Positions 7,686 through 16,021 of a DNA stretch of 54,279 nt are shown piece by piece. Source of the DNA: Clostridium sp. CAG:417. Lineage in GTDB: Bacteria; Bacillota_I; Bacilli_A; RF39; UBA660. The stretch spans positions 292,315 to 346,593 of the forward strand of contig FR890375.1 of NCBI GenBank assembly GCA_000432835.1. The letters are read 5' to 3'. The notes below the pieces were generated by a model. The model searched no databases and was not told where the DNA came from. It was given only the letters and a program-made list of their open reading frames with translations. Position 1 is the stretch's first letter, and every line of letters starts with the position of its first letter. The translations under genes and the position numbers were made by a program.

Positions 7686-8816
7686 ATGAAATTAACAATT
7701 AAAAAGGAAATATTATTAGATGCCATTAATAAAGTATCAAAAGCTATTTCAACTAAAAACTTGATACCTGTACTTGCTGGTATTAAATTTGAACTAAATA
7801 AAAAGAAATTAGTATTAACTGCTTCTGATAATGATATAACTATTCAAACCACAATTGATTGTAATAATGAAGATGAAGTAAAGGTTGAAGAAGAAGGTAG
7901 TATCATCATTCAGGGAAAATATATTTTAGATATTGTTAGAAAATTACCTGATAAGTATATAAATATAGAGGTAATAGATGAATTAAAAATATTAATTTAC
8001 ACAGAAAACAGTGAATTTAATTTAAATGGAATTTCTGAAAGTGAATATCCTACTATTACTTTAGAGGAAAGTAAGAAAAAAATTGATGTCAATGCAAATG
8101 TGTTTAAAGATTTAGTTAATCAAACTGCTTTTGCTGCATCTAATGAAGAGACTAAGCCTGTTCTTACTGGTCTTAATTTCAATATTATAGGCGATATTTT
8201 AGAGTGTAATTCTACTGATAGTTATAGACTTGCTCGTAAAGTAATTAAACTTGATAAACCTAGTGAAGATAATTATAATATTGTTATTCCTAGTCACAAT
8301 ATTGTAGAATTTTCTAGATTAATCGGTGATGATGAAGATGAAGTTGTTGAAGTTCATATATTTAGTAATAAAGTGTTATTTAAATATAAAACGCTTTTAT
8401 TCCAAAGCAGGTTAATAAATGGAACTTATCCTAATACAAGTAATTTACTACCAAACGAAGCTAATTTAATTATTACTGCTGATTTAAATGAATTTTATAG
8501 TGTAATTGATAGGGCTAGTATTTTAACTAGTGATAAGGAAAAAAATATAGTTACTTTAGAAACAGATGGAAATACATTACTTTTAAAATCTTCTTCCCTT
8601 GAAATAGGTAAAGTTGAAGAAAAAATGCAAGTTAAAAAGAGTGTAAATGATGATATCAGAGTTTCTTTTAGTGCAAGATATATGATGGATGCTTTAAAAT
8701 CATTTGATTCACAAACAGTAGAAATTCACTACGTTGGTGAGGTAAAACCTATTATAGTTAAAACTAGTGAAGATGATACACTAACACAATTAGTATTGCC
8801 AATTAGAACTTATTAG
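7686..8816 (+). CDS. dnaN: DNA polymerase III beta subunit (sliding clamp)
   Basis: 376 residues, the usual clamp length. The three-domain pattern is present: MKLTIKKEILLDAINKVSKAISTKNLIPVLAGI at the start, the mid-protein FAASNEETKPVLTGLNF motif, and the C-terminal VKPIIVKTSEDDTLTQLVLPIR. The dimer encircles DNA and tethers polymerase and repair enzymes. It follows dnaA by 144 bp and ends at an intrinsic terminator made of two inverted DnaA boxes. Confidence 0.98.
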   Translation: MKLTIKKEILLDAINKVSKAISTKNLIPVLAGIKFELNKKKLVLTASDNDITIQTTIDCNNEDEVKVEEEGSIIIQGKYILDIVRKLPDKYINIEVIDELKILIYTENSEFNLNGISESEYPTITLEESKKKIDVNANVFKDLVNQTAFAASNEETKPVLTGLNFNIIGDILECNSTDSYRLARKVIKLDKPSEDNYNIVIPSHNIVEFSRLIGDDEDEVVEVHIFSNKVLFKYKTLLFQSRLINGTYPNTSNLLPNEANLIITADLNEFYSVIDRASILTSDKEKNIVTLETDGNTLLLKSSSLEIGKVEEKMQVKKSVNDDIRVSFSARYMMDALKSFDSQTVEIHYVGEVKPIIVKTSEDDTLTQLVLPIRTY

Positions 8817-8826
8817 AAAAAAATTT

Positions 8827-8850
8827 ATCCACAATTTTGTGGATTTTTTT
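8827..8850 (+). terminator. dnaN terminator formed by two inverted DnaA boxes
   Basis: ATCCACA and TGTGGAT form a 7-8 bp stem with a 4-nt loop, followed by seven T residues. The left arm is part of a perfect DnaA box TTATCCACA (8825-8833) and the right arm part of an inverted TGTGGATTT. Confidence 0.8.
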
Positions 8851-8911
8851 ATTTTATTATTTATATTTTGACAAAATGTGATAAAAAATTAGTTTCTTGA
8901 CAAAATTCACC

Positions 8912-8961
8912 AAAATTCGAGTTTCCATTGTGTTATCTTGTTAATGAAAGCAAAAGCTTTC
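8912..8961 (+). promoter_or_regulatory. control region of the comK-like gene
   Basis: An extended -10-like TGTTATCTT lies at 8931-8939. A 6-bp hairpin (GAAAGC, AAAA, GCTTTC at 8946-8961) sits directly before the AAGGGGG ribosome-binding site. The TTGACA at 8897-8902 is 31 bp from that -10, too far for the pair. Two 7/8 matches to the ComK AT-box (AAAA-N5-TTTT) start at 8884 and 8912, but their 15-bp spacing is not one of the known ones. Weak evidence overall. Confidence 0.35.
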
Positions 8962-8974
8962 TAAGGGGGAAATT

Positions 8975-9430
8975 ATGAAAAAAGAATATGAAATTAATGA
9001 GGGGACTCTTGCTGTTTTATCTGTTGATAATAAAACAAGTAAGATAATGGAGGATGAACAAGATTATGTTGTAAAACAAAGTTCATTTGATGTAATGGAT
9101 CATAGTTGTAGATATTTTGGGAGTTCATATGAAGGTAGAAGACAAGGTGCTAAAGAGATAATAGGAGCTAATTATAAGTTACCTATAATAATAGAAGATG
9201 GAAGAAATATAGTTTTCTTTCCAACTTTAGCCGCTGAAGATAACGAATGTATGTGGATTGCAGTTAATAAAATAAAGAGTTATCATCCTGCAGAATACAA
9301 TACTACTAAGATTATTTTCTTTAATAATGTATCACTTACAGTTCCATTATCTTACCGTTCTGTACAAAATCAGATCTTTAGAGCAACACGATTAAGTTAT
9401 TTATTAAAGACGAGGAAAAATGATAAATAA
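8975..9430 (+). CDS. comK: ComK-family transcription factor
   Basis: 151 residues. The block QSSFDVMDHSCRYFGSSYEG followed by RRQGAKEIIGANYKLPIII, then NIVFFPTLAAEDNECMWIA and a C-terminal NNVSLTVPLSYRSVQNQIFRATRL, matches the ComK family along its length. In B. subtilis (192 residues) ComK is the master regulator of competence and binds AT-boxes; whether this one does the same is inference. It has its own leader and terminator and lies between dnaN and recF, where B. subtilis carries the S4-domain gene yaaA. Confidence 0.85.
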   Translation: MKKEYEINEGTLAVLSVDNKTSKIMEDEQDYVVKQSSFDVMDHSCRYFGSSYEGRRQGAKEIIGANYKLPIIIEDGRNIVFFPTLAAEDNECMWIAVNKIKSYHPAEYNTTKIIFFNNVSLTVPLSYRSVQNQIFRATRLSYLLKTRKNDK

Positions 9431-9446
9431 AATTATCATTTTTTTG
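9419..9446 (+). terminator. terminator overlapping the comK-like stop codon
   Basis: AATGATAA and TTATCATT form an 8-bp stem around a 6-nt loop containing the TAA stop, followed by about five T residues. Confidence 0.7.
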
Positions 9447-9485
9447 TTAAAAATACAGTAAAAAATAGAGTTTTAGTCGCATATG

Positions 9486-9494
9486 TGTTATAAT
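9486..9494 (+). promoter_or_regulatory. extended -10 promoter for recF-gyrB-gyrA
   Basis: Perfect TGTTATAAT (TGn-TATAAT). No convincing -35 at 17 bp. It would give a leader of about 60 nt containing a short open reading frame before recF. Confidence 0.6.
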
Positions 9495-9539
9495 AGTGTT
9501 GTATGTATAGGAATACTGTAATAGGGGATAGGTGATTAT

Positions 9540-9566
9540 ATGGGTCATTTTTTAGGGTTTAAATGA
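9540..9566 (+). CDS. possible 8-codon leader peptide overlapping the recF start
   Basis: ATG after a good ribosome-binding site (AGGTGA, 4-5 nt spacing) reads MGHFLGFK and stops at TGA overlapping the recF ATG by ATGA. recF itself has only a weak AGGG five bases upstream, so translational coupling is plausible. It is not recognised as a protein and may simply be a translation-initiation device. Confidence 0.35.
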   Translation: MGHFLGFK

Positions 9567-10675
9567 ATATCAGTAAAATAAATTTAGTTAATTTTAGAAA
9601 TTATTCTAAATTAAGCATCAATTTGGGTCAAAATATGAATATTTTTATAGGAAATAATGCACAGGGTAAAACAAATATCTTGGAATCTATTATGTTTTTA
9701 GCTCTAACAAAATCTCCTAGAGTTTTTAATGAAAGTGATTTGATTAAATATGGACTTTCAAAAGCTATAGTAAAGGGGAAAGTTAAAGATAATAATAGTA
9801 TAAAAGAAATGGAAATATCATTAGAAAAAGGTAAAAAAAGTTTGAGTATTAATAAAACTCCAATAAAAAAACTATCTAGTTATATTTCTAATTTAATAAT
9901 AATATCTTTTACTCCGGATGATTTAAATATTATTAAGAGTTCGCCAAGTATTAGAAGAAATGTATTAAATGTTCAGATAAGTCAACTGTCTAAGGTTTAT
10001 TTAAATACTTATAATGAATATAATAAATTACTTAAGGTGAGAAATGAATATTTAAAGGTTTTATTTACCAATAGTATCGCTGATAAGAACTATTTTGATG
10101 TAATTACGGAAAAATTAATAGAGAAAGCTGTTATTATCTATCAAATTAGAAAAGAGTATATTGATATGATTAATTTATCTATTACGGATATTTATGATGA
10201 TATTGATAATTCTAAGGCAAAAATTTCTATGAAATATGAACCCAATGTTGAAATATTGGATTACGATACTAATAAGCTATCTGATACCCTTAAAAACATA
10301 TTTAAAACGAACTATAGAAAAGAATTAAATAATGGAGTTACGTTATTTGGTCCACATAGAGATGATTTTTCATTTTATTTAGATGAAAAAAACCTTAAGA
10401 TATATGGTTCACAAGGGCAACAGAAGTTGGCTGTTTTGGCCTATAAATTATCAGAAGTGCCTATCTTTATTGACAAGTGCAATTCTACACCTGTATTACT
10501 ATTCGATGATATTTTTAGTGAATTAGATATAAAAAAGAGAAATGGTGTTCTAAAATATGTACAAAGAAACATTCAGACTATTATAACAACAACAGATTTA
10601 AAAAATATTCAAAAAAAGTATTTAAAAGAGGCTTTTATTTTTGAAGTAAAAGAAGGAAAAATAATTAGAAAGTAG
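9563..10675 (+). CDS. recF: DNA replication and repair protein RecF
   Basis: 370 residues, normal for RecF. Walker A GNNAQGKTN is at about residues 30-38, the ABC signature region YGSQGQQKLAVLAYKL near 290, and Walker B PVLLFDDIFSELD near 315. It loads RecA at gapped DNA with RecO and RecR (recR is at 18.5 kb). The distance to gyrB is 7 bp, so the two are cotranscribed. Confidence 0.98.
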   Translation: MNISKINLVNFRNYSKLSINLGQNMNIFIGNNAQGKTNILESIMFLALTKSPRVFNESDLIKYGLSKAIVKGKVKDNNSIKEMEISLEKGKKSLSINKTPIKKLSSYISNLIIISFTPDDLNIIKSSPSIRRNVLNVQISQLSKVYLNTYNEYNKLLKVRNEYLKVLFTNSIADKNYFDVITEKLIEKAVIIYQIRKEYIDMINLSITDIYDDIDNSKAKISMKYEPNVEILDYDTNKLSDTLKNIFKTNYRKELNNGVTLFGPHRDDFSFYLDEKNLKIYGSQGQQKLAVLAYKLSEVPIFIDKCNSTPVLLFDDIFSELDIKKRNGVLKYVQRNIQTIITTTDLKNIQKKYLKEAFIFEVKEGKIIRK

Positions 10676-10682
10676 GGATAAA

Positions 10683-12620
10683 ATGGATATAGAAGAAAAA
10701 GTTGAAAATAAATATGATTCTTCTGCGATTCAAGTCTTGGAAGGGCTAGAAGCCGTTAGAAAAAGACCTGGTATGTATATTGGAACAACTGATGTAAAAG
10801 GTCTTCATCATCTTGTTTGGGAAATCGTTGATAACTCTATAGATGAAGCTTTAGCAGGTTATTGTAAGAATATTGAAATTGTTATAAATAAAGATAATTC
10901 TATAACTGTTAAAGATGATGGTCGTGGAATTCCTGTTGATGTTCATCCAAAGACTGGTATTTCAACTGTAGAAACAGTTTATACAGTATTACATGCTGGA
11001 GGAAAGTTCGGTGGAGGCGGATATAAGGTATCAGGAGGACTTCACGGTGTTGGTGCTAGTGTTGTTAACGCTTTATCAAAATGGGTAGAGGTAAAGGTAT
11101 ATAAAAATAGCAAAATATATTATATCCGTTTTGAAAATGGTGGTCATACGGTAGAGCCACTAAAGGTAATCGGTACTTGTGAAGAAAATAGAACTGGTAC
11201 TTATGTTACTTTTAAACCTGATCCAGAAATATTTGATACTGATATTTATGATTACAATATATTAATGACTCGTGTTAGGGAATTAGCATTTTTAAATAGA
11301 GGACTTAGATTAACTCTAAGGGATGATAGAGATGAAGAGGATACTACTGGGGAAACATTTATGTATGAAGGTGGTATTTCTGAATATGTTAGATTTATTA
11401 ATCAAGGAAAAACTCCTATTCATGATGATATTATTCATTTAGAAGGAATGGAAAATGATGTGTTTTTTGAAGTGGCTATGCAATATAATACTGGTTATAC
11501 TGAAAACATTTATTCTTTTGTTAATAATATAAATACCCATGATGGTGGTACGCATGAGGAAGGTGTAAAAAGAGCTTTAACGAGAGTTATTAATAGTTAT
11601 GCTCGTAAGTCAGGAATATTAAAGGAAAAGGATGATTCTTTAACTGGTGATGATGTTAAGGAAGGTCTTACAATGATTATTTCTTGTAAACATCCAAATC
11701 CTCAATTTGAAGGACAAACGAAGGGAAGACTTGGAAACTCTGAAGTAAGAAAACTTGCTGATAATGTTTTTTCTGAAGGTTTTGAAAAATTTTTACTAGA
11801 AAATCCAGAAGAAGCTAAAATAATAGTAGAAAAGGCAATGTTAGCTTCTAGGGCAAGGAATGCTGCTAAAAAAGCTCGTGAAATAACAAGAAAAAGTGAC
11901 TTAACAATTACTAATTTCTTTGGAAAATTATCAGATTGTAAAAGCAAAGATCCAAAAGTGTCTGAAATATTTATAGTCGAGGGAGATTCAGCTGGTGGTT
12001 CAGCAAAAAAAGGAAGAGATTCTTTAACTCAGGCTATTTTGCCTTTACGTGGAAAAATATTAAATGTTGAAAAGAATAGATTAGATAGAGCCTTAGGAAA
12101 TGAGGAAATAAGAACTATTATTACAGCTTTTGGAACAGGTATTGGTGATGAATTCAATTTGGATAAACTTAGATATGACAAAATTATAATAATGACCGAT
12201 GCCGATGTTGATGGTTCACATATCAGGGTTTTACTTTTAACTTTATTTTATAGATTTTTTAAGCCAATTGTTCAAGCAGGACATGTGTATGCTGCTCAAC
12301 CTCCTTTGTTTAGAATTATGCATGGAAAAACAAGAAAGTATGTTTTAAATGAAGAAGAAAAGGAAAATTATTTAATGTCTTTACCTGAAAATGTTCGAGC
12401 TAAAGCTGAAATTGCACGTATGAAAGGTTTAGGTGAAATGGATGCTGAAGAATTAAATGAAACAACAATGGATATAGAAAAAAGAACTTTAAGAAAGATT
12501 ACAGTTGATGACTGTATGGAAGCAGATGCTATGTTTAGTAAATTAATGGGTGAAGAAGTTGAACCTAGAAGAAAATTTATTGAAGATAATGCTATTTATG
12601 TTAAAAACTTGGATATTTAG
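10683..12620 (+). CDS. gyrB: DNA gyrase subunit B
   Basis: 645 residues, the usual Gram-positive length. GHKL ATPase motifs are WEIVDNSIDEALAG, DDGRGIPVDVH and GGLHGVGASVVNALS. The TOPRIM region carries EGDSAGGSAKKGRD and DADVDGSHIRVLLLT. The quinolone-region sequence PLRGKILNVEK is wild type. It supplies ATP hydrolysis for negative supercoiling. Its stop codon overlaps the AGGAGG of gyrA. Confidence 0.99.
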   Translation: MDIEEKVENKYDSSAIQVLEGLEAVRKRPGMYIGTTDVKGLHHLVWEIVDNSIDEALAGYCKNIEIVINKDNSITVKDDGRGIPVDVHPKTGISTVETVYTVLHAGGKFGGGGYKVSGGLHGVGASVVNALSKWVEVKVYKNSKIYYIRFENGGHTVEPLKVIGTCEENRTGTYVTFKPDPEIFDTDIYDYNILMTRVRELAFLNRGLRLTLRDDRDEEDTTGETFMYEGGISEYVRFINQGKTPIHDDIIHLEGMENDVFFEVAMQYNTGYTENIYSFVNNINTHDGGTHEEGVKRALTRVINSYARKSGILKEKDDSLTGDDVKEGLTMIISCKHPNPQFEGQTKGRLGNSEVRKLADNVFSEGFEKFLLENPEEAKIIVEKAMLASRARNAAKKAREITRKSDLTITNFFGKLSDCKSKDPKVSEIFIVEGDSAGGSAKKGRDSLTQAILPLRGKILNVEKNRLDRALGNEEIRTIITAFGTGIGDEFNLDKLRYDKIIIMTDADVDGSHIRVLLLTLFYRFFKPIVQAGHVYAAQPPLFRIMHGKTRKYVLNEEEKENYLMSLPENVRAKAEIARMKGLGEMDAEELNETTMDIEKRTLRKITVDDCMEADAMFSKLMGEEVEPRRKFIEDNAIYVKNLDI

Positions 12621-12632
12621 GAGGTACTATTA

Positions 12633-15176
12633 ATGAATAATGATGAAATAAAAAATGTAGAAGAAAAAGCAACAAATGATGCTAAAAACAATGAAGAGTT
12701 TAATGGTACTTTTCATGAAAAGGATTCTCACGATGTAAACGATATCGTAAAGGAAATTAGTGATTCATTTCTTGATTATTCAATGAGTGTTATTACTTCA
12801 CGTGCTATTCCTGACTTGAGAGACGGTTTAAAGCCTGTTCACAGGCGTATTTTATGGTCAATGTTTGAAGAAGGTAATACTCCTGATAAACCTCATAAAA
12901 AGAGTGCTACAACGGTTGGATACGTTATGGGACATTATCATCCTCATGGTGATAGTTCGATTTATGAAGCAATGGTTAGATTGGCTCAAGATTTTAATCA
13001 AAGATATATGTTAGTAGATGGTCATGGTAACTTTGGTAATATAGAGGGTGATGGAGCAGCAGCTTATCGTTATACAGAAGCAAGATTATCTAAAATTTCA
13101 CTTGAAATGTTAAGGGATATAAGAAAAGAAACTGTTGATATGATGCCAAACTTTGATGAAACAAGCCCTGAACCTACTGTTCTTCCTTCACGTTATCCTA
13201 ATATATTAGTTAACGGTTCTATGGGAATTGCTGTTGGTATGGCAACTAATATTCCACCTCATAACTTAAGTGAGGTAATAGATGGATGTATCGCTTATAT
13301 AGATAATCCTGACATTGATACAACAGAACTTATGAATTACATTAAGGGTCCAGACTTCCCAACAGGTGGTGTAATACTTGGAAATTCCGGAATAAAGAAG
13401 GCTTATGAGACGGGTCGTGGTTCTATTACAATTCGAAGTAGGGCTGAGATAGTTGAATCAGGAAATCATCATGAAATTGTTATTACAGAAGTTCCATATG
13501 GTGTAAATACTATGGATTTAAAAAATAAAGTAGCTGAATTGGTTCATAATAAGACTATTGAAGGTATTTCTGATTATCATACTGATTTAAAAAATGGTGT
13601 TAAAATTACTATTTCATTAAAAAGAGATGCAAATCCACAGGTTGTATTAAATAATTTATATAAGCATACTAATTTTCAAATTAATTATGGAATAATATTT
13701 TTAGTCATTGATATGGGAACTCCTAAGACATTAGGATTAAAAGATATTATTGCTAAATATATAGATCATCAAAAAGAAATTATTATTAGAAGAACGAGAT
13801 ATGATTTAAAAAAAGCTGAAGAAAGAGCTCATATTTTAGAAGGTTTAAGTGTTGCTATTGATAATATTGATGAGGTCGTAAGGATTATTCGTGGTAGTGA
13901 TGATGATGATATAGCTAAACAAACTTTAATGGATAGATTTAAGTTGGATGAGATTCAAACACAGGCTATATTAGACATGAGACTTAGAAGATTAACACAT
14001 ATGTCTAAGGACGCGATAGAGTCTGAACTAAAGGATTTAATTGAGAAGATAACTAAGTTTAAAGAAATTTTGGATACTCCTCAAATGGTACTAGATATTA
14101 TTAAGGAAGAAATGTTGGAAATTAAGAATAAATATGGTGATGAAAGAAGAACTTCTATCGATATGACTGCTATTGATTATATAGAAGATGAATCACTTAT
14201 TCCAGTTGATGATATAATTATTACTTTAACACATAATGGTTATATAAAGCGTTTAAAATCTGATACTTATAAAACTCAAAATCGTGGTGGAGTAGGTATA
14301 AAGGGAATGACAACTAATGAAGAGGATTTTGTGGAACAACTAGTTTCTATGAAAACTCATGATTATATATTATTTTTCTCTAACAAAGGTAGAGTCTATA
14401 GAATGAAGGGCTATGAAGTTCCTGAATATAGTAGACAATCAAAGGGATTACCTATTATTAATTTATTAGAATTAGATAAAGATGAGAACATTAGTTCGAT
14501 TGTGAGCGTTAATTCTGATAGTGACGAGTATAAATACTTGTTATTTGTTACAAGAAATGGTCTTGTTAAAAGAACTGAATTAACTGAATTTGATAATATT
14601 CGAAAGAGTGGAAAGATTGCAATTGTACTTAAAGATAATGATGAATTAATTAGTGTTAGGAAAACGACAGGTAATAATGAGGTCGCTATTGGTGCTAGTA
14701 ATGGCAAAATGGTTAGATTTGTTGAAGATGAAATTAGATCAATGGGTAGAACAGCATCTGGAGTTAAAGGAATGGATCTTGATGGTAGCTTAGTTGTTGG
14801 TGCTGAAGTTGTGACACCTGGACAATTAATATTAATTGTTACTGAAAGTGGATATGGTAAAAAGACTAGTATTGATGAATATAGGTTAACTCATCGTGGT
14901 AGCAAAGGTGTAAAGGCTCTTAATGTTACTGATAAGAATGGTATGATGGTTGCTCTTTGTACTGTTGATGATTCTAAAAAACAAGATGTAATGATTATTA
15001 CAGATAGTGGTATGGTTATAAAAATGCCATTAAATCAAATTTCTACGTTAAAGAGAGCCACACAAGGCGTTCGTTTAATTAATCTAAAGGATGAAAATAA
15101 AGTTGCTACAATAGCTGTAGTTGATAGTGATGATGACAATTTAAATTCTAGTGAAATTACAGAAGAGAATAGTTAA
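12633..15176 (+). CDS. gyrA: DNA gyrase subunit A
   Basis: 847 residues. An acidic, asparagine-rich extension of about 35 residues precedes the conserved ISDSFLDYSMSVITSRAIPDLRDG. The catalytic tyrosine is Y147 in AAYRYTEARLS. The quinolone-resistance region reads HPHGDSSIYEAM with S108 and E112, the usual sensitive residues. The C-terminal beta-pinwheel contains the GyrA-box-like QNRGGVGIKGM. Subunits A2B2 introduce negative supercoils. It starts 12 bp after gyrB and ends at a strong terminator. Confidence 0.99.
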   Translation: MNNDEIKNVEEKATNDAKNNEEFNGTFHEKDSHDVNDIVKEISDSFLDYSMSVITSRAIPDLRDGLKPVHRRILWSMFEEGNTPDKPHKKSATTVGYVMGHYHPHGDSSIYEAMVRLAQDFNQRYMLVDGHGNFGNIEGDGAAAYRYTEARLSKISLEMLRDIRKETVDMMPNFDETSPEPTVLPSRYPNILVNGSMGIAVGMATNIPPHNLSEVIDGCIAYIDNPDIDTTELMNYIKGPDFPTGGVILGNSGIKKAYETGRGSITIRSRAEIVESGNHHEIVITEVPYGVNTMDLKNKVAELVHNKTIEGISDYHTDLKNGVKITISLKRDANPQVVLNNLYKHTNFQINYGIIFLVIDMGTPKTLGLKDIIAKYIDHQKEIIIRRTRYDLKKAEERAHILEGLSVAIDNIDEVVRIIRGSDDDDIAKQTLMDRFKLDEIQTQAILDMRLRRLTHMSKDAIESELKDLIEKITKFKEILDTPQMVLDIIKEEMLEIKNKYGDERRTSIDMTAIDYIEDESLIPVDDIIITLTHNGYIKRLKSDTYKTQNRGGVGIKGMTTNEEDFVEQLVSMKTHDYILFFSNKGRVYRMKGYEVPEYSRQSKGLPIINLLELDKDENISSIVSVNSDSDEYKYLLFVTRNGLVKRTELTEFDNIRKSGKIAIVLKDNDELISVRKTTGNNEVAIGASNGKMVRFVEDEIRSMGRTASGVKGMDLDGSLVVGAEVVTPGQLILIVTESGYGKKTSIDEYRLTHRGSKGVKALNVTDKNGMMVALCTVDDSKKQDVMIITDSGMVIKMPLNQISTLKRATQGVRLINLKDENKVATIAVVDSDDDNLNSSEITEENS

Positions 15177-15193
15177 TCACTATTCTTTTTTTT
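15167..15193 (+). terminator. gyrA terminator overlapping its stop codon
   Basis: GAATAGT, loop TAATC, ACTATTC, then eight T residues. The left arm encodes the last gyrA codons. Confidence 0.85.
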
Positions 15194-15232
15194 ACATTAA
15201 TTTGTTTTTTTTATATAGGTAAATATTATTTT

Positions 15233-15246
15233 ATTTCCCGGGAAAT
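15233..15246. promoter_or_regulatory. Noc-binding-site palindrome 1
   Basis: ATTTCCCGGGAAAT, identical to the published consensus of the B. subtilis nucleoid-occlusion protein Noc (a ParB paralogue). Confidence 0.8.
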
Positions 15247-15258
15247 AATTAAAGGAAT

Positions 15259-15272
15259 ATTTCCCGGGAAAT
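15259..15272. promoter_or_regulatory. Noc-binding-site palindrome 2
   Basis: A second perfect ATTTCCCGGGAAAT, 26 bp after the first and 6 bp before parS site 1. Confidence 0.8.
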
Positions 15273-15278
15273 AATTTA

Positions 15279-15294
15279 TGTTCCACGTGGAACA
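15279..15294. promoter_or_regulatory. parS: parS site 1
   Basis: TGTTCCACGTGGAACA, a perfect 16-bp palindrome differing from the canonical ParB site TGTTTCACGTGAAACA by a symmetric pair of changes. ParB loads here and spreads to organise the origin region. Confidence 0.88.
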
Positions 15295-15630
15295 TTATGC
15301 TTATAGAGGTTTATATTTTATTTGTTTTAGCCAATTCATGTAATAAAATATGAATCTGTATTACGTTTTGTGAAAATAATCTTATTCTAAAATTAAGGAA
15401 TTAGATTAATGATGTATTATACTCATTTAAAGATATATTTGAAACAATATGTGAAGTTTATAAACAATTCACTTACTATATTATTTTAATGTTATATATT
15501 CTAATATATAATGTGAATTTTTATTGCTTTTAATCTTTTTAAGTTAATTTATTAGATAGGAAAATATCTATTTAGAAAATTATAATATGTAATTAAAGAA
15601 TATTTTTATTTTATACTAATATTATAATGA

Positions 15631-15646
15631 TGTTCCACGTGAAACA
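15631..15646. promoter_or_regulatory. parS: parS site 2
   Basis: TGTTCCACGTGAAACA, one base from the canonical parS and identical to a known B. subtilis variant. Confidence 0.9.
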
Positions 15647-15805
15647 TATAATAATTAGTAAATAATATTTCTGCTTTAACAACTCAATACTCTGAATTTT
15701 GTTAATTTTTTTGAAAAAAAAAGAAGTGTTTAGTCTAATTAATATAGCTTTATTAATAATTATATTTAATTAAATTATGTAAACAATAATTATGATTTTA
15801 TACAA

Positions 15806-15821
15806 TGTTTCACGTGGAACA
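15806..15821. promoter_or_regulatory. parS: parS site 3
   Basis: TGTTTCACGTGGAACA, one base from the canonical parS; it is the reverse complement of site 2. Confidence 0.9.
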
Positions 15822-15892
15822 TAAAAAGAAATGAAAAATAAAAAATAAGAAAATAAAAATCGGAGAAAAATGATTATTTAGTCATAAAACTG

Positions 15893-15921
15893 TTGAAAAA
15901 AATTTTTTTCTATATTACAAT
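15893..15921 (+). promoter_or_regulatory. sigma-A promoter of the SRP RNA gene
   Basis: TTGAAA, 17-bp spacer, TACAAT. The predicted start, 7 bp downstream at 15928, is exactly the first base of the closing stem of the SRP RNA. Confidence 0.8.
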
Positions 15922-15927
15922 GATTGT

Positions 15928-16009
15928 GATGCAATAAGTGTATTTGGAACCAGGTCAGAATCGGAAGATAGCAGCCTTAACAGATTTCATTTATGTGCAT
16001 CTTTTTTTT
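15928..16009 (+). ncRNA. ffs: signal recognition particle RNA (small bacterial, 4.5S-like)
   Basis: The conserved SRP domain IV core is present: ACCAGGTCAG, a GGAAG tetraloop region, then AGCAGCC (15950-15976). The ends close as GATGCA-ATAAGTG with CATTTAT-G-TGCATC, about 13 bp with one bulge, followed by eight T residues as terminator. At about 74 nt it is the short type without an Alu domain. It binds Ffh and targets nascent membrane proteins to FtsY. The tadA ribosome-binding site starts directly after the T tract. Confidence 0.9.
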
Positions 16010-16021
16010 GGAGGAAAATTA

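Larger units (their letters stand above)
15194..15890. other. gene-free AT-rich region carrying parS and Noc-type sites
   Basis: About 700 bp with no supportable gene, mostly A/T. Its distinctive content is three parS-like and two CCCGGG-centred palindromes listed separately. These GC-rich islands stand out sharply from the background, and no transcript signals of its own were seen until the SRP RNA promoter. Confidence 0.8.

Noticed and set aside
12797..12804. TTCACGTG in gyrA as a parS half-match
   Set aside because: The right half-site is absent; it is explained by Ser-Arg codons.
15938..16021. N-terminal extension of tadA
   Set aside because: This stretch is the SRP RNA gene and its terminator.
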